DNA of 64,000 nt from Psychrobacter alimentarius (GCF_001606025.1 NZ_CP014945.1:2170001-2234000), one strand, 5' to 3'; counted from the first letter of the stretch, positions 44,130 to 53,894 are shown. Numbers and translations: made by a program. The notes: a model not told the origin generated them from the sequence alone.

Positions 44130-45410
44130 TTAGGGAATCTGTTGATTGATTTCAACATTAACCTGAGTCTGTTCAACGCTAATCATTATAGGATTACCCG
44201 ATAAGTCGCCTGATTCTGCTATGGCATTACCGCTATGACTAATACGAGCAACGACTGCTAACTGAGTTTTGTCACTACGAGCTGAATTTAACGTGCGATC
44301 TGGCATCATCGCATCAAGATTGCTTAAGCGGATACTAGCCTCACCTTGCTTGATAATACTAATGGGTAAACGTTTGGCGGCAAACGGTGGACCTCCTTTA
44401 ACGTCACGTATCGCAACAAACAACACATCATCAGCTTTCACTAACGGTAATAAATTAGCGTTAATTTTCACTGTCACGTCAATACCTTCTAGCGCTTGCT
44501 TTTCTTGCGTGCTAACGTAGTTGCTTAACTCATCTAAGCTTGCTAAAGCTTTAGTATGATCACCTGGTTTGGCCACAATGCTGCCTTGTAAGCGTTTAAT
44601 CCAACCTTGCGCTTGGGCAAAGTTACTACTACGAGTCTCACCCATTGCCATGAGCATTTGAGCCCGTTCATGCTGCGGATTCTTAGCTAATATAGCTTGT
44701 AATACACGGCGAATATTGGCGTCTAACTGACCTTCATTAACAAAAAAACTAGTCTGAGCATAAGTAGTAGCAATCTCCTCGTTATCAGGTGCTAAACGAT
44801 AGGCACGCGATAAGGCTTCTAAAGCAGAGCCAGTCGCCTCCATCGATAAGAAAAGCTCAGATAGGCGCATCCAGCGATTAGGATCATCAGCGTTACGATG
44901 GACGTTGGTCTGCATAGCGCTAATCAACTGACGACCGTTTTCAGTCGCCCACTTTGGTGGCTTATCAATCTTAGCCGTCAATAGGTCATCAGCCACTTGT
45001 CCTACTTTGTCCTCGCTTGTCCACGAATCAAACACGGGCGTACGATTGCCTATTAGTAAGTACGCCATTGCAGCCAATATTGGGATCCAAGCTGCGACAA
45101 TTAAACGGCTTTTGACATCAGGGGTGACCATAGGTGTTATCTGACGCTGCGCATCTAATAGCTGACGCTCCAGTTCCAGCTTTTGATTTTGATAATGGCT
45201 ATTATTAATAGTACCGCTGTCTTTATCTGTTTGTAGCTCAGCTAAACGTTCGCGAAATACTGCAACATTAATATCTAGCAGTTGATTGTCTATTGGTTTG
45301 GACTGCAAACGCGGTGCTCGTAGCCATGGCATAATAGCAATTAGCGCAAATATAAGAGCAATCAGCAAGCTTAGAGCTACAAATAAGCCAAAAGTAGAAA
45401 ATAGAGTCAT
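44130..45410 (-). CDS. ccmI: cytochrome c biogenesis protein CcmI, copy A
   Basis: 426 aa. CcmI presents apocytochrome c to the CcmF/H haem lyase. Two N-terminal membrane segments (LFVALSLLIALIFALIAIMPWL and LIVAAWIPILAAMAYLLIG) flank a coiled-coil FRERLAELQTDKDSGTI..LELERQLLDAQ, followed by TPR helices (MRLSELFLSMEATGSALEALSRAYRL, AQTSFFVNEG). It overlaps ccmH by four bases (ATGA). A second copy of the same length with most residues identical lies at 56877-58157; here copy A ends next to the IS1595 element. Confidence 0.93.
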   Translation of the reverse strand: MTLFSTFGLFVALSLLIALIFALIAIMPWLRAPRLQSKPIDNQLLDINVAVFRERLAELQTDKDSGTINNSHYQNQKLELERQLLDAQRQITPMVTPDVKSRLIVAAWIPILAAMAYLLIGNRTPVFDSWTSEDKVGQVADDLLTAKIDKPPKWATENGRQLISAMQTNVHRNADDPNRWMRLSELFLSMEATGSALEALSRAYRLAPDNEEIATTYAQTSFFVNEGQLDANIRRVLQAILAKNPQHERAQMLMAMGETRSSNFAQAQGWIKRLQGSIVAKPGDHTKALASLDELSNYVSTQEKQALEGIDVTVKINANLLPLVKADDVLFVAIRDVKGGPPFAAKRLPISIIKQGEASIRLSNLDAMMPDRTLNSARSDKTQLAVVARISHSGNAIAESGDLSGNPIMISVEQTQVNVEINQQIP

Positions 45411-45982
45411 TTTTTGTCCTCTATGCTAGTAATATCGTGGTCGACATTCTCAGCTTGCGATAATAGACGATCAAGCTCAGCCTTTTCTGTAGAGGTCAAG
45501 GCAGCAGTACTGTTCACTGTAACGCCGTTTTGGCCACGGGCGACAACTTGGCGGCGTTTACTTTGCCAAAACCAACCAACAATTAAGACGAGCAATAATA
45601 ATGGTGGAAAAAACCATAGGATCCATGTCGATGGTCGCATAGGCGGCTTGTAGCTAATAAAGTCACCGTAGCGCTCTTGCATATAGGCGCGTATTTCAGC
45701 ATCACTACGTCTATCTTTAATTAAATCATAGACTTTTTGCTTTAGATCCTGTGCAATCGGTGCATCAGAGGCTGCAAGGTTTTGATTTTGGCATTTTGGG
45801 CAGCGAAACTCTTCTATTAATCCACGATACTGAGCTTCTTGCTGTGGTGAATCAAAATCGTATACGTCAATAGCTGCGTTTGCCGTCATGTTAAGCAAAC
45901 ACGCTAGTATTAAGCTTGCTAGTTTTAAAATTATATTGAGTTTTAGTTGAGGAGCTCTTATTCGAGTAACGTTCATTTGCAC
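45407..45982 (-). CDS. ccmH: cytochrome c maturation protein CcmH, copy A
   Basis: 191 aa with an N-terminal signal anchor (IILKLASLILACLLNMTANA). The redox motif is RCPKCQNQNL, preceded by YRGLIEEF, as in the CcmH/CycL/NrfF family that reduces the apocytochrome haem-binding cysteines. A C-terminal membrane helix (WILWFFPPLLLLVLIVGWFW) follows. It overlaps ccmG by ten bases upstream and ccmI by four downstream, so the operon is tightly coupled. Copy B is at 58154-58723. Confidence 0.93.
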   Translation of the reverse strand: MQMNVTRIRAPQLKLNIILKLASLILACLLNMTANAAIDVYDFDSPQQEAQYRGLIEEFRCPKCQNQNLAASDAPIAQDLKQKVYDLIKDRRSDAEIRAYMQERYGDFISYKPPMRPSTWILWFFPPLLLLVLIVGWFWQSKRRQVVARGQNGVTVNSTAALTSTEKAELDRLLSQAENVDHDITSIEDKK

Positions 45983-46635
45983 ATCTCCTCAACCTGAATG
46001 AGATCAGGACTATCGTTGTTCTTATTAGCCTCATTAAGTACGGTCAGGCACGGCTTAACACGCTGTTGCCAATTGGCTTCATTAATCTCACCAACAATAT
46101 GCTGACGAATGATGCCATCTCCATCCACAACAAAGGTTTCGGGCGCACCAGTTATGCCTAAGTCTAGAGCAAACTGACCCAATGAATCCTGAATAGACAT
46201 AGAAAATGGATCACCGCCTCGGTTTAAGTAACTGAGCGCATTACCAATCTCATCCTTATAATTCACACCAACGATATCAACGCCGCGCTCTTCTAGTTGC
46301 ATTAAAAACGGATGCTCAATAATGCAAGTTGGGCACCACGAGCCCCAAACATTAAGTAAAAACGGCTTATCTGGCAAATTATTATTGGTGATAGTACGGG
46401 TAGTATCTGCTAATAACGGCAGCTCAAAGGCAGGAACCGGACGCTCAAGAGCGGTATTGGTCACAATGTCTGTTGGTTTACCTAAGCGCATGTACAATAT
46501 AACTACCAAACCAAAAAAGAGGATAAGCGGAATTAAGAACCATAGCTTCATCTGCTTTTTTTTCATTGCCTTTGGGTTACGCTGCTTACTGTTTTGGCTA
46601 TCTTTTTGCTCAGGAGTGTTATTCGACATAGTCAT
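45973..46635 (-). CDS. ccmG: thiol:disulfide interchange protein CcmG/DsbE, copy A
   Basis: 220 aa. Membrane-anchored (WFLIPLILFFGLVVILYM) periplasmic thioredoxin with the active site WGSWCPTCIIEHP, the DsbE family signature PAFELPLLADTT and GAPETFVVDGDGIIRQHIVGE with the cis-proline loop. It delivers reducing power for cytochrome c maturation. The start directly follows the ccmF stop. Copy B is at 58714-59364. Confidence 0.94.
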   Translation of the reverse strand: MTMSNNTPEQKDSQNSKQRNPKAMKKKQMKLWFLIPLILFFGLVVILYMRLGKPTDIVTNTALERPVPAFELPLLADTTRTITNNNLPDKPFLLNVWGSWCPTCIIEHPFLMQLEERGVDIVGVNYKDEIGNALSYLNRGGDPFSMSIQDSLGQFALDLGITGAPETFVVDGDGIIRQHIVGEINEANWQQRVKPCLTVLNEANKNNDSPDLIQVEEMCK

Positions 46636-48684
46636 TTACTTCTCCTTTAGTGTCGACATCGTCGATACTGAGATTGCCTGCTCAATAGCTACCTCATTGA
46701 CTCCATAAGTAGCCAAACTACCAGTAACTAGCAACGGAGCTTTAATTTTTTTGATGCGGTATCGTTTATCAAGCATACTAATTAATCCACCTAGAGCCAT
46801 GATAATTGCCCCTAACCAAATCCAGCGAATTAATGGTTTTACATAAATCCTTAATGCCCATTGGTTACTACCATCGGCAATAGGTTCGCCCAGTGCGACA
46901 TAAACATCGCGCATAAGACTGGGGTCAATAGCAGCTTCAGTTGTTGGCATCGTGCTGATAATATAAGTACGCTTTTCTGGAGTCAGTTTCGCCACTTCAC
47001 GACCGTCTTTGGATACCACGACTTGCGCTTGCGTTGCATCAAAGTTACTACCCTTTATTTCAAAAAATTCAGTTACTTCAAAATCGTAACCTTGAACATT
47101 GACTGTATCGCCAATACCCATTGCTACGTCACGCTCAATACTCAGGCTACTAGTAAAGGCTATGCCAATGACAGCAACCAATACGCCAATATGAGCAGTC
47201 TGTTGACCCCAATAGCTCAGACGCAACTGCCGCAAACCGTTAAAAAGATTAGGCGCATTCTTAGTTTTATCTTTAAAATCAACTGCCATCCATAGCAGTG
47301 CCCAAAAGCTAACGGCTAAAGTCACACCAATATTAAGCATAGACGATGGATTAACAAAGTAAGTAATAATGGCGGCTAATACTAAGCTACTAACGGCGAT
47401 GACCATGCCTATACCCAGTAGTGGACGGGTGTCTTTTTTCCAGCGAATATTTGAGCCCATACCCATAGCTATTAATAACAGCCACGTTAAAGGTACAAAT
47501 AATGCATTAAAATAAGGAGGGCCAACGGACACTTGTCCTAAACCAAAAGCATCAGCGATAATAGGGTAAAGGGTGCCGAGCAGCACCACTAAGGTTGCAA
47601 TCAAAATGATGGCGTTGTTGATCACTAAAAAGGACTCACGTGAAATCAGCTGATATTGACTTTCAACGGTTAAACGCCAACCTCGAACGGCAAACATTAA
47701 TAGACCACTACCGATGATAATGCCAAGAATAGCTAAGATAACCAAACCACGCGTCGGATCAGCGGCAAACGAATGCACTGAGGTAAGGACTCCAGAGCGT
47801 ACCAGGAACGTGCCAAGCAAGCTTAAGGCAAAGGCGAAAATAGCCAGCATGATGGTCCATGCTTTAAACACCCCGCGCTTTTCAGTGACTGCTAATGAAT
47901 GCAGCAATGCTAAGCCGACAAGCCAAGGCATAAACGAGGCATTCTCTACCGGATCCCAAAACCACCAACCGCCCCAGCCAAGCTCGTAGTAGGCCCACCA
48001 CGAGCCCAGTGCAATACCAATGGTCAAAAATCCCCAAGCCGCGAGCGCCCATGGACGTGACCAGCGTGTCCAAGCAGCATCTAAACGCCCTTCCCACAAT
48101 GCCGCCATACAAAATGCAAAAGGCACTACCATACCCACATAGCCCATATATAACATGGGCGGATGAATAATCAGACCGAAATCTTGTAGGACAGGATTTA
48201 AATCAGCGCCATCGACCGCTAGATTGGGTAAGGTACGCTCAAACGGTGACGAGGTAAATATCAGCATTGTTAGCATCATTAACTGTACACCGGCCAAAAT
48301 AACTAATACCCGCGCACGCATTGATAACGGCAAGCCGCGACTAAAGTATGATACCAGTGCACACCATGTGGCCATGATGGTCATCCATAGCAGCAAAGAG
48401 CCCTCGTGTCCGCCCCATGTCGCCGATAACTTATAGTACCAAGGCAACAGCGTATTGGAATGCTGCGCGACGTAACTGAGGCTAAAATCATTATAATAAA
48501 AACCTGCTATCAAAGCGCCAAATGACGTTATCATGGCGGCAAACTGTGCCCAAGCTAAGCTAGGGGCTAGTCGTTGCCAAGCAACTTGGTTACGAATAAC
48601 ACCAATAGTTGGCAGAATTACCTGCAATAACGCCAATACAAAAGCGGTAAGCAAGGCAAAATAGCCCAATTCTGTAATCAACAT
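46636..48684 (-). CDS. ccmF: haem lyase subunit CcmF, copy A
   Basis: 682 aa with about 15 membrane helices. The tryptophan-rich haem motif GWGGWWFWDPVENASFMPWL is at about residues 230-250; WGGHEGSLLLW and HPPMLYMGYVG are other CcmF signatures. CcmF with CcmH and CcmI attaches haem to apocytochromes c. It is the first of the four co-directional genes ccmF-G-H-I. Similarity to copy B (59357-61411) continues upstream of the start for about 120 bp, up to the end of cadA. Confidence 0.96.
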   Translation of the reverse strand: MLITELGYFALLTAFVLALLQVILPTIGVIRNQVAWQRLAPSLAWAQFAAMITSFGALIAGFYYNDFSLSYVAQHSNTLLPWYYKLSATWGGHEGSLLLWMTIMATWCALVSYFSRGLPLSMRARVLVILAGVQLMMLTMLIFTSSPFERTLPNLAVDGADLNPVLQDFGLIIHPPMLYMGYVGMVVPFAFCMAALWEGRLDAAWTRWSRPWALAAWGFLTIGIALGSWWAYYELGWGGWWFWDPVENASFMPWLVGLALLHSLAVTEKRGVFKAWTIMLAIFAFALSLLGTFLVRSGVLTSVHSFAADPTRGLVILAILGIIIGSGLLMFAVRGWRLTVESQYQLISRESFLVINNAIILIATLVVLLGTLYPIIADAFGLGQVSVGPPYFNALFVPLTWLLLIAMGMGSNIRWKKDTRPLLGIGMVIAVSSLVLAAIITYFVNPSSMLNIGVTLAVSFWALLWMAVDFKDKTKNAPNLFNGLRQLRLSYWGQQTAHIGVLVAVIGIAFTSSLSIERDVAMGIGDTVNVQGYDFEVTEFFEIKGSNFDATQAQVVVSKDGREVAKLTPEKRTYIISTMPTTEAAIDPSLMRDVYVALGEPIADGSNQWALRIYVKPLIRWIWLGAIIMALGGLISMLDKRYRIKKIKAPLLVTGSLATYGVNEVAIEQAISVSTMSTLKEK

Positions 48685-48805
48685 ACGGTCTAACCTTATT
48701 TACTCTAATGCGGTTGCAGTTTACTGTAGCGGTGGAATTTTTATTATTAGAACCCACCCCCGAAATCTGCTGCTATCTCTAGTTTTTAATTGATTTCGAA
48801 GGGTT

Positions 48806-51022
48806 TTATTTAACTACTTTAGGCGGAGTTATCAGTGGAGGCGCGCCTTTAAAGCGCAGTAAACGTAACGCATTGAGAGTAACGAGCACTGTTGCTCCAG
48901 CATCAGCTAGAACCGCAATCCATAGTCCAGTAATGCCGAATACGGTCGTGATCAGAAAGACGCCTTTGAGACCTAAAGCGAAAATGACGTTCTGATGAAT
49001 GTTGCGCATGGTGGCACGCGAAAGTGCAATCAGATGGGCCATGTCTGTAACACGACTTTTTAATAATGCGATATCGGCCGTCTCAATGGCCACATCGGTA
49101 CCACCACCCATCGCGATGCCAACATCAGCGGTTGCTAGTGCTGGCGCATCGTTAATACCATCACCCACCATCGCTATTTTGCTGTTATTCTTCATCTCGT
49201 TAAGCAAGCGCAGTTTGTCCTCAGGCAACAGCTCAGCTTCCCATTCCACGTCTAAATTACTGGCAAGTGCTTGAGCGGTTAAGCGGTTGTCGCCTGTTAG
49301 CATGACGGAGCGCACACCCATCGCTTTAAGTTGAGTCACACCTTCATGAGCGTCGTCTCGTAACTCGTCTCTTAGTGCGACCAATCCAAGCACTTCTCGA
49401 CTTTGCTCATCGAAAAGAACTGAGACGGTCTTGCCCTCATTTTGCAGCGCCTCGATTTGTGCCTGTTGCTCGGCTGAAATTGATGCCTCATCTGCGGCAT
49501 AAACAGGCGAACCGATAGCTAGCGCGCGCCCAGCGATAGTTGCGTGTACCGCTTTACCCGCAGTAGCAGAAGCTTTAGAAGCCACAGGTATGACAACTTT
49601 GGCGGCTTTGGCATGACTGACAATGGCTTCAGCAAGCGGGTGACTAGAACCTGTCTCCACACTGGCAAAGAGCGCCAATACCTTATCTTTACCTTGAGAA
49701 CCCTGATCCTGAGAATCCTGACCTTGAACACTTGAATACTCTTGTGTAATGTCAACAACATCGGTCACGCGTGGTTTGCCTTCAGTTAAAGTGCCTGTCT
49801 TGTCAAAAGCGACTGTCTTCACTTGGCCGATGGTTTCTAAAGCACTACCGCCCTTGATCAGCAAGCCGCGGCGCGCACCGACCGCTAGACCAGAGGCGAT
49901 AGCAGCTGGTGTTGAGAGCACAAGAGCACAAGGACAAGCGATCAATAATAAGGCTAGACCTCGATATAACCAAGTTGACCAATCTCCGCCCATGGTTAAC
50001 GGTGGGACGATGATAATTAGGGCGGCAATAGCCATCACAGCCGGTGTATAGTAACGACTGAATTTCTCAATAAAACGGGCAGTGGGTGCTTTGGAAGCTT
50101 GCGCTTGCTCTACCAAATCAATAATGCGCGAAATAGTGTTATCGGCGGCTGTCTTTTCTACGCGCACTTGGAGCACACCATCGATGTTAATTGACCCTGC
50201 AAATACATTGTCACCCATCGTCTTGGCAACAGGAACAGACTCTCCCGTCACGGGCGAATCATCAAGGCTGGACGCACCTTGAACAATGGAACCATCAGCA
50301 GATACCCTATCTCCAGGACGCACCAGCACAAGGTCATTCACTTGTAGTGAAGTCGCTGGAACGTTACGCTGCCCACCTTGAGCATCAAGTAAAATCGCAC
50401 TTTTCGGAACCAGCGATGATAAGGCTCTGATGCCAGCGCGAGCGCGATCAGCAGCGATACTCTCAAACAGTTCACCGATTGAGAACAAAAAGACAACCGC
50501 TGCGGCCTCTTCAGCTTCACCAATGATAAGTGCGCCAAGCACGGCGACGGACATCAGCGTTTCAATTGAAAAGAATGAACCTGTTTTAGCCAGTGCTAAG
50601 GCTTTGCGTGCAAATGGAAAAACGCCTACAATCACAGCGATGGCAAACACCCATATCCCATAAGCGGGGAACAGTAGTGACAGTGCATAAGCGCTGCCCA
50701 TCAAAATACCGAGACCAACAACCTGTTTGCCTTTTTGAGTTTGCCACCACCGCTTATCCTGCGGAGCCATCTGATTGTCGCTGTCAATATCAATAGCCGA
50801 TACAGTTTGTTGACCAGTATTGGCAGATATACCGAACCCTAGGCTTTTGATGGTTTTTTCAATATCACTAGCCTGAGTCGGCGCATCAGGGGCCAAGCTT
50901 AGCTCTAGCGTTTCTGTAGCAAAATTTAGCTCAACATCAGAAACCCCAGGCATACGTTTCAAAGCTGTTTCAATCTTGCCGATGCAACTGGCACAGTCCA
51001 TACCTTCAATATGATATTTCAT
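48806..51022 (-). CDS. cadA: Cd/Zn/Pb-translocating P1B-type ATPase
   Basis: 738 aa. A single N-terminal heavy-metal domain contains GMDCASCIGKIE. The membrane motif is ACPCALVLSTPAA (CPC type), the phosphorylation site is FDKTGTLTEGKP, and GDGINDAPALATADVGIAMGGG closes the P domain. With a CPC motif plus a Cd/Pb-type MerR regulator next door, export of Cd2+, Zn2+ or Pb2+ is more likely than copper. Copper-type ATPases would lack this regulator pairing. It is divergent from the regulator gene and driven by the 19-bp-spacer promoter at 51048-51078. It lies in the segment between the two ccmFGHI copies. Confidence 0.9.
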   Translation of the reverse strand: MKYHIEGMDCASCIGKIETALKRMPGVSDVELNFATETLELSLAPDAPTQASDIEKTIKSLGFGISANTGQQTVSAIDIDSDNQMAPQDKRWWQTQKGKQVVGLGILMGSAYALSLLFPAYGIWVFAIAVIVGVFPFARKALALAKTGSFFSIETLMSVAVLGALIIGEAEEAAAVVFLFSIGELFESIAADRARAGIRALSSLVPKSAILLDAQGGQRNVPATSLQVNDLVLVRPGDRVSADGSIVQGASSLDDSPVTGESVPVAKTMGDNVFAGSINIDGVLQVRVEKTAADNTISRIIDLVEQAQASKAPTARFIEKFSRYYTPAVMAIAALIIIVPPLTMGGDWSTWLYRGLALLLIACPCALVLSTPAAIASGLAVGARRGLLIKGGSALETIGQVKTVAFDKTGTLTEGKPRVTDVVDITQEYSSVQGQDSQDQGSQGKDKVLALFASVETGSSHPLAEAIVSHAKAAKVVIPVASKASATAGKAVHATIAGRALAIGSPVYAADEASISAEQQAQIEALQNEGKTVSVLFDEQSREVLGLVALRDELRDDAHEGVTQLKAMGVRSVMLTGDNRLTAQALASNLDVEWEAELLPEDKLRLLNEMKNNSKIAMVGDGINDAPALATADVGIAMGGGTDVAIETADIALLKSRVTDMAHLIALSRATMRNIHQNVIFALGLKGVFLITTVFGITGLWIAVLADAGATVLVTLNALRLLRFKGAPPLITPPKVVK

Positions 51023-51047
51023 AATAATTTACCCTTTGAATAATGGT

Positions 51048-51078
51048 ATTATGAACCCTCTAGTGGCTTTAGAGTCAA
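51048..51078 (-). promoter_or_regulatory. MerR-type promoter and operator of cadA
   Basis: On the minus strand TTGACT (-35, 51073-51078) and CATAAT (-10, 51048-51053) are 19 bp apart, the abnormally long spacer that MerR-family activators require. The spacer contains the dyad CTCTA-7 bases-TAGAG, the expected operator for the adjacent CadR-like protein. Confidence 0.88.
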
Positions 51079-51164
51079 GGTTGTCTATCTACAGTTTTGT
51101 AAATTTAATTTCTCTAGCGCCAGTCTTTACAGCCACTTTAATTATTTAAATCATAGAGGTTATT

Positions 51165-51575
51165 ATGACAATCAAAATTGGTGAGCTCGCTAAACGCACA
51201 GGTGCCACAGTGGAAACCATTCGCTATTACGAAAAGGAGCACTTATTACCTGAGCCTTCTCGCAACGCAGGGAATTATCGTTTATATAATGAAGAGCACA
51301 TTGAGCGTCTACAATTTATCCTACACTGCCGTACGCTTGACATGGCTCTAGACGAAGTACGAATCTTACTTGAGTTTTGGGAGGAACCTGATAAAGACTG
51401 TGGTGATGTGAGCTCCTTACTAGATAAGCAAATTTATGCTGTAGAAATACGAATGGAAGAACTGATGCACTTAAAGCAGCACTTGACTGTTTTGCGCCAG
51501 AAATGTGCAAGTAGTGCACCAGCGGTATCATGTGGGATATTAAAGGCTCTTGCCGATAATTCTTGTCATGAGTAA
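51165..51575 (+). CDS. cadR: MerR family regulator, CadR/PbrR type
   Basis: 136 aa. N-terminal MerR winged helix (IKIGELAKRTGATVETIRYYEKEHLLPEPSRNAGNYRLY). The dimerisation helix and metal loop carry the CadR/PbrR cysteines: one in DKDCGDVSSLL (about residue 77) and two in RQKCASSAPAVSCGILKAL (about residues 113 and 122). These coordinate Cd2+ or Pb2+ in characterised relatives. It should activate the divergent cadA through the distorted promoter between them. AGAGG precedes the ATG. Confidence 0.92.
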   Translation: MTIKIGELAKRTGATVETIRYYEKEHLLPEPSRNAGNYRLYNEEHIERLQFILHCRTLDMALDEVRILLEFWEEPDKDCGDVSSLLDKQIYAVEIRMEELMHLKQHLTVLRQKCASSAPAVSCGILKALADNSCHE

Positions 51576-51643
51576 TGATATTAGTAGTGTTCATTTCTGA
51601 CTGATCAAATCATGAAAGGTTAAATACACCCTGATGTTAAGCA

Positions 51644-51684
51644 CAAAAAAACCCAGCAATGATATTAAGATCACTACTGGGGTT
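51644..51684 (-). terminator. terminator after the CHAP gene
   Basis: Read leftwards, AACCCCAG..GATC pairs with GATC-like and CTGGGTT arms and ends in a run of seven T. It lies about 40 bp past the CHAP gene stop and may also stop transcripts from cadR. Confidence 0.75.
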
Positions 51685-51723
51685 GGAGGAAATAATAACT
51701 ATGTTGTGCTGACTTATCAGGTC

Positions 51724-52446
51724 TTATTTATCATTCATAGCAAGGTAGATATTTCGATCTGATGCGGATGCGTCATCCACGTATTTTGAATCACGCCATG
51801 TGGTATAAGCATAGACACCACTGTATGGGCTGATGCTGTTCTGACGGAAATCAGAAATCCAGTTTTCGCCATCAAAGATTTGGATATGGCCATGTGGACG
51901 CTTTGATGAGCGATCATAGACAATAACATCACCTACTTGGGTTGGCATATCATTACTGATTTTGCTAAAACCTGCTTTATCAAGCGTGCCACGAGTGGCG
52001 TACTGATAGGCTGAAGGATTGGGGGTGAACTCATAACCTGCTGATTGTAGTGCTTTACGTACGTAACGGGCACAGTATCCAGAGCTACCAGATAGAGCCA
52101 CTCGTGAAGCACGAGCAGCAGCGATAGCGGGGGCTGAATTGCTATCAGGAACTGTATTGACTTGCTGCTGTTGTTTTTCAGCGTATAAGCGGCTGTTTAA
52201 TGATGAAAGCCGACTCTCTTTTTGCTTAGCCTGCGCACTTAGGTTGCTAATAGCTTGACTGATTTCGTCATTACTAGAAACATAAGCACCACTGCTAGTG
52301 CTATAGATGTTTTTTGATGAACCGTAGTTTGATGCCACAGAAGTATTGGTGATGGTATTATTTGTTTGAGAGATTGTGATAGCAGCACCACTCGTTTGTG
52401 CTATGCCCATACCCAGTACTGACAAAATCAATAAAGCCTGTTTCAT
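51724..52446 (-). CDS. secreted CHAP domain protein
   Basis: 240 aa from ATG 52446 (MKQALLILSVLGMGIAQTSGAA), which gives a clean signal peptide; a frame 19 codons longer would bury it. After a serine- and glutamine-rich linker with a short coiled coil (ISNLSAQAKQKESRLSSLNSRL) comes a CHAP/NlpC-like peptidase domain: Cys in SGYCARYVRKAL, GDVIVYD, and His in RPHGHIQIFDGENWISDF. It probably cleaves peptidoglycan peptides in the periplasm or outside the cell. It is a single gene ended by the terminator at 51644-51684. Confidence 0.82.
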   Translation of the reverse strand: MKQALLILSVLGMGIAQTSGAAITISQTNNTITNTSVASNYGSSKNIYSTSSGAYVSSNDEISQAISNLSAQAKQKESRLSSLNSRLYAEKQQQQVNTVPDSNSAPAIAAARASRVALSGSSGYCARYVRKALQSAGYEFTPNPSAYQYATRGTLDKAGFSKISNDMPTQVGDVIVYDRSSKRPHGHIQIFDGENWISDFRQNSISPYSGVYAYTTWRDSKYVDDASASDRNIYLAMNDK

Positions 52447-52820
52447 AAATCTAATACCTACGGTTAATTCAAAATGGTCTGTTATCAACAACAGCGCAGT
52501 CAATTAAATTTCAACAACTCAAGTATATATAGGTCATAGTGACTGATACTTCTGCTGCATATTATTCATATAAAAAATGATTATTGGCGATCACAGCATC
52601 ATTGAAGTCTTACGAAGCTGTTGCAAATCAAGCTGCTGGCCAAAACACAAAGCCGACTTTAGCATAGGCTGTTTAGCCTGTCATCACCCTTAAAAACCCC
52701 AAAAATACTTTTTTGATGTCGAAAAAATTGCTAATATTCCACATTTTACAATGTAAGTTTGTGTAACATATACAGAATATAGCTGACTAAATTGACAACA
52801 ATTTCTACTGTTTTATAAGC

Positions 52821-52877
52821 AAAAAAACGTCTGAGGGTTAAATCTAAATTATAGATTTAACCCTCAGACGTTTTTTT
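52821..52877 (-). terminator. perfect 26-bp inverted repeat, terminator-like
   Basis: The arms AAAAAAACGTCTGAGGGTTA.. (52821-52846) and their exact complement (52852-52877) enclose a five-base loop, with A-runs and T-runs at the outer ends. It could terminate transcripts in either direction but lies 367 bp past the nearest stop (53244), with no gene between. It may be a small mobile hairpin or the end of an unannotated RNA. Confidence 0.6.
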
Positions 52878-53018
52878 ATTGGATGAAGTAATTACCCTAT
52901 ATAGGGTCTAACTAATTATTAAGATAATATAATAATTTATAATATTAATATAGATGTTAATTTCCTACTGGCTTATGTAATATTACGTAATTGTTTCGAT
53001 ACATCCTGTATATTCTTG

Positions 53019-53057
53019 TATTAACCCTTAATTATTTATCTATTTTAAGGGTTAATA
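53019..53057. repeat. 13-bp inverted repeat
   Basis: TATTAACCCTTAA (53019-53031) and TTAAGGGTTAATA (53045-53057) are perfect complements around a 13-base AT loop. It shares the GGGTTAA core with the larger hairpin 150 bp to the left. No gene depends on it visibly. Confidence 0.6.
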
Positions 53058-53243
53058 ACCAATAAATCCGCTTACATTGTCATCAAAAGTTACAAATTCA
53101 AAGTTATTTTTGCTTTTAAAGTCGCAATAGCTAATGATTTTTTTGATGAAGAATCATTTTATAAGCAATAGAACAGTCTTATACCTGCCTCATTTACTTT
53201 TAACGCTAACACTATAATCAAAGTATTCTTAACTGCTAACACA

Positions 53244-53894
53244 CTATAATTGCTGCTCTACCGATTCAATATCAGCATAAACTTGGGTCGTCCCGTCTTT
53301 ATTGAGCTGCATAACCTGATAGGGCATGAATTTATTTTGATACTCCATACCTGGGCTACCAACAGGCATGCCAGGTACGGCAAGACCCATAGCTTGTACT
53401 GGCGGATTTTCTAAGAACTGCGCCATATACTTAGCAGGTACATGACCTTCAAAGACGTAATCATCAGTAGTGACTACAGTATGGCAAGAACGCATCTCAG
53501 TTGGAACGCTGTAGCGCTCTTTAAATACGGCTAAGTCCGCAACATCTTGCGCGGTTGCACTTAGACCATTATCTTCTGCATGACTTATCCATTCTTTACA
53601 GCAGCCGCAATTGGCATCTTTATAGACCGTAGCTGAGACGTTTTTTAGTAGGTCTGGTTTACTTACTGACCTTATCATCATGTGAGCACTTTTAGCGTTT
53701 GGTTCATCTTCCTTTAAAGTGATAGCTGTTGCATTTTCGGTTGTTACTGATGTTGTGTTTGCATCAGATACGCCACTACTCGGTTGGCTACAAGCAAATA
53801 GTGATGAGGCGGCAAGTAACACCAGCGTACCACGCAACCCCTTAGACAGATGACGATTGAATATAAGACTGGATTTTATTTTTAAGGGGGTCAT
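53244..53894 (-). CDS. DUF411 metal-binding lipoprotein
   Basis: 216 aa. The signal ends in a lipobox (ASSLFACSQPS, Cys about residue 35). The mature protein is the DUF411 domain: VYKDANCGCCKEWISHAEDNG, the VPTEMRSCHTVV cysteine/histidine site, YVFEGHVPAKYMAQFL, and a methionine-rich GLAVPGMPVGSPGMEYQNKFMPYQVM. Members bind copper or other soft metals and often sit beside metal resistance genes; cadA/cadR is 2.2 kb away. An extra 60 residues of low-complexity linker follow the lipobox. The ATG is preceded by GAGAG. It runs alone. Confidence 0.88.
   Translation of the reverse strand: MTPLKIKSSLIFNRHLSKGLRGTLVLLAASSLFACSQPSSGVSDANTTSVTTENATAITLKEDEPNAKSAHMMIRSVSKPDLLKNVSATVYKDANCGCCKEWISHAEDNGLSATAQDVADLAVFKERYSVPTEMRSCHTVVTTDDYVFEGHVPAKYMAQFLENPPVQAMGLAVPGMPVGSPGMEYQNKFMPYQVMQLNKDGTTQVYADIESVEQQL

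Larger units (their letters stand above)
52447..53243. other. 797-bp AT-rich non-coding region with two long hairpins
   Basis: No gene is seen on either strand. It carries a perfect 26-base-arm hairpin (52821-52877) and a 13-base-arm hairpin (53019-53057), which I list separately, plus a small GGCT-GTTT-AGCC stem near 52668. The right part is very AT-rich. Two minus-strand genes flank it; the left 350 bp is probably the upstream region of the CHAP gene. Confidence 0.6.

Noticed and set aside
46861..47295. Long open frames antisense to ccmF and other genes
   Set aside because: They lie entirely inside well-supported genes on the other strand and show no protein family features.
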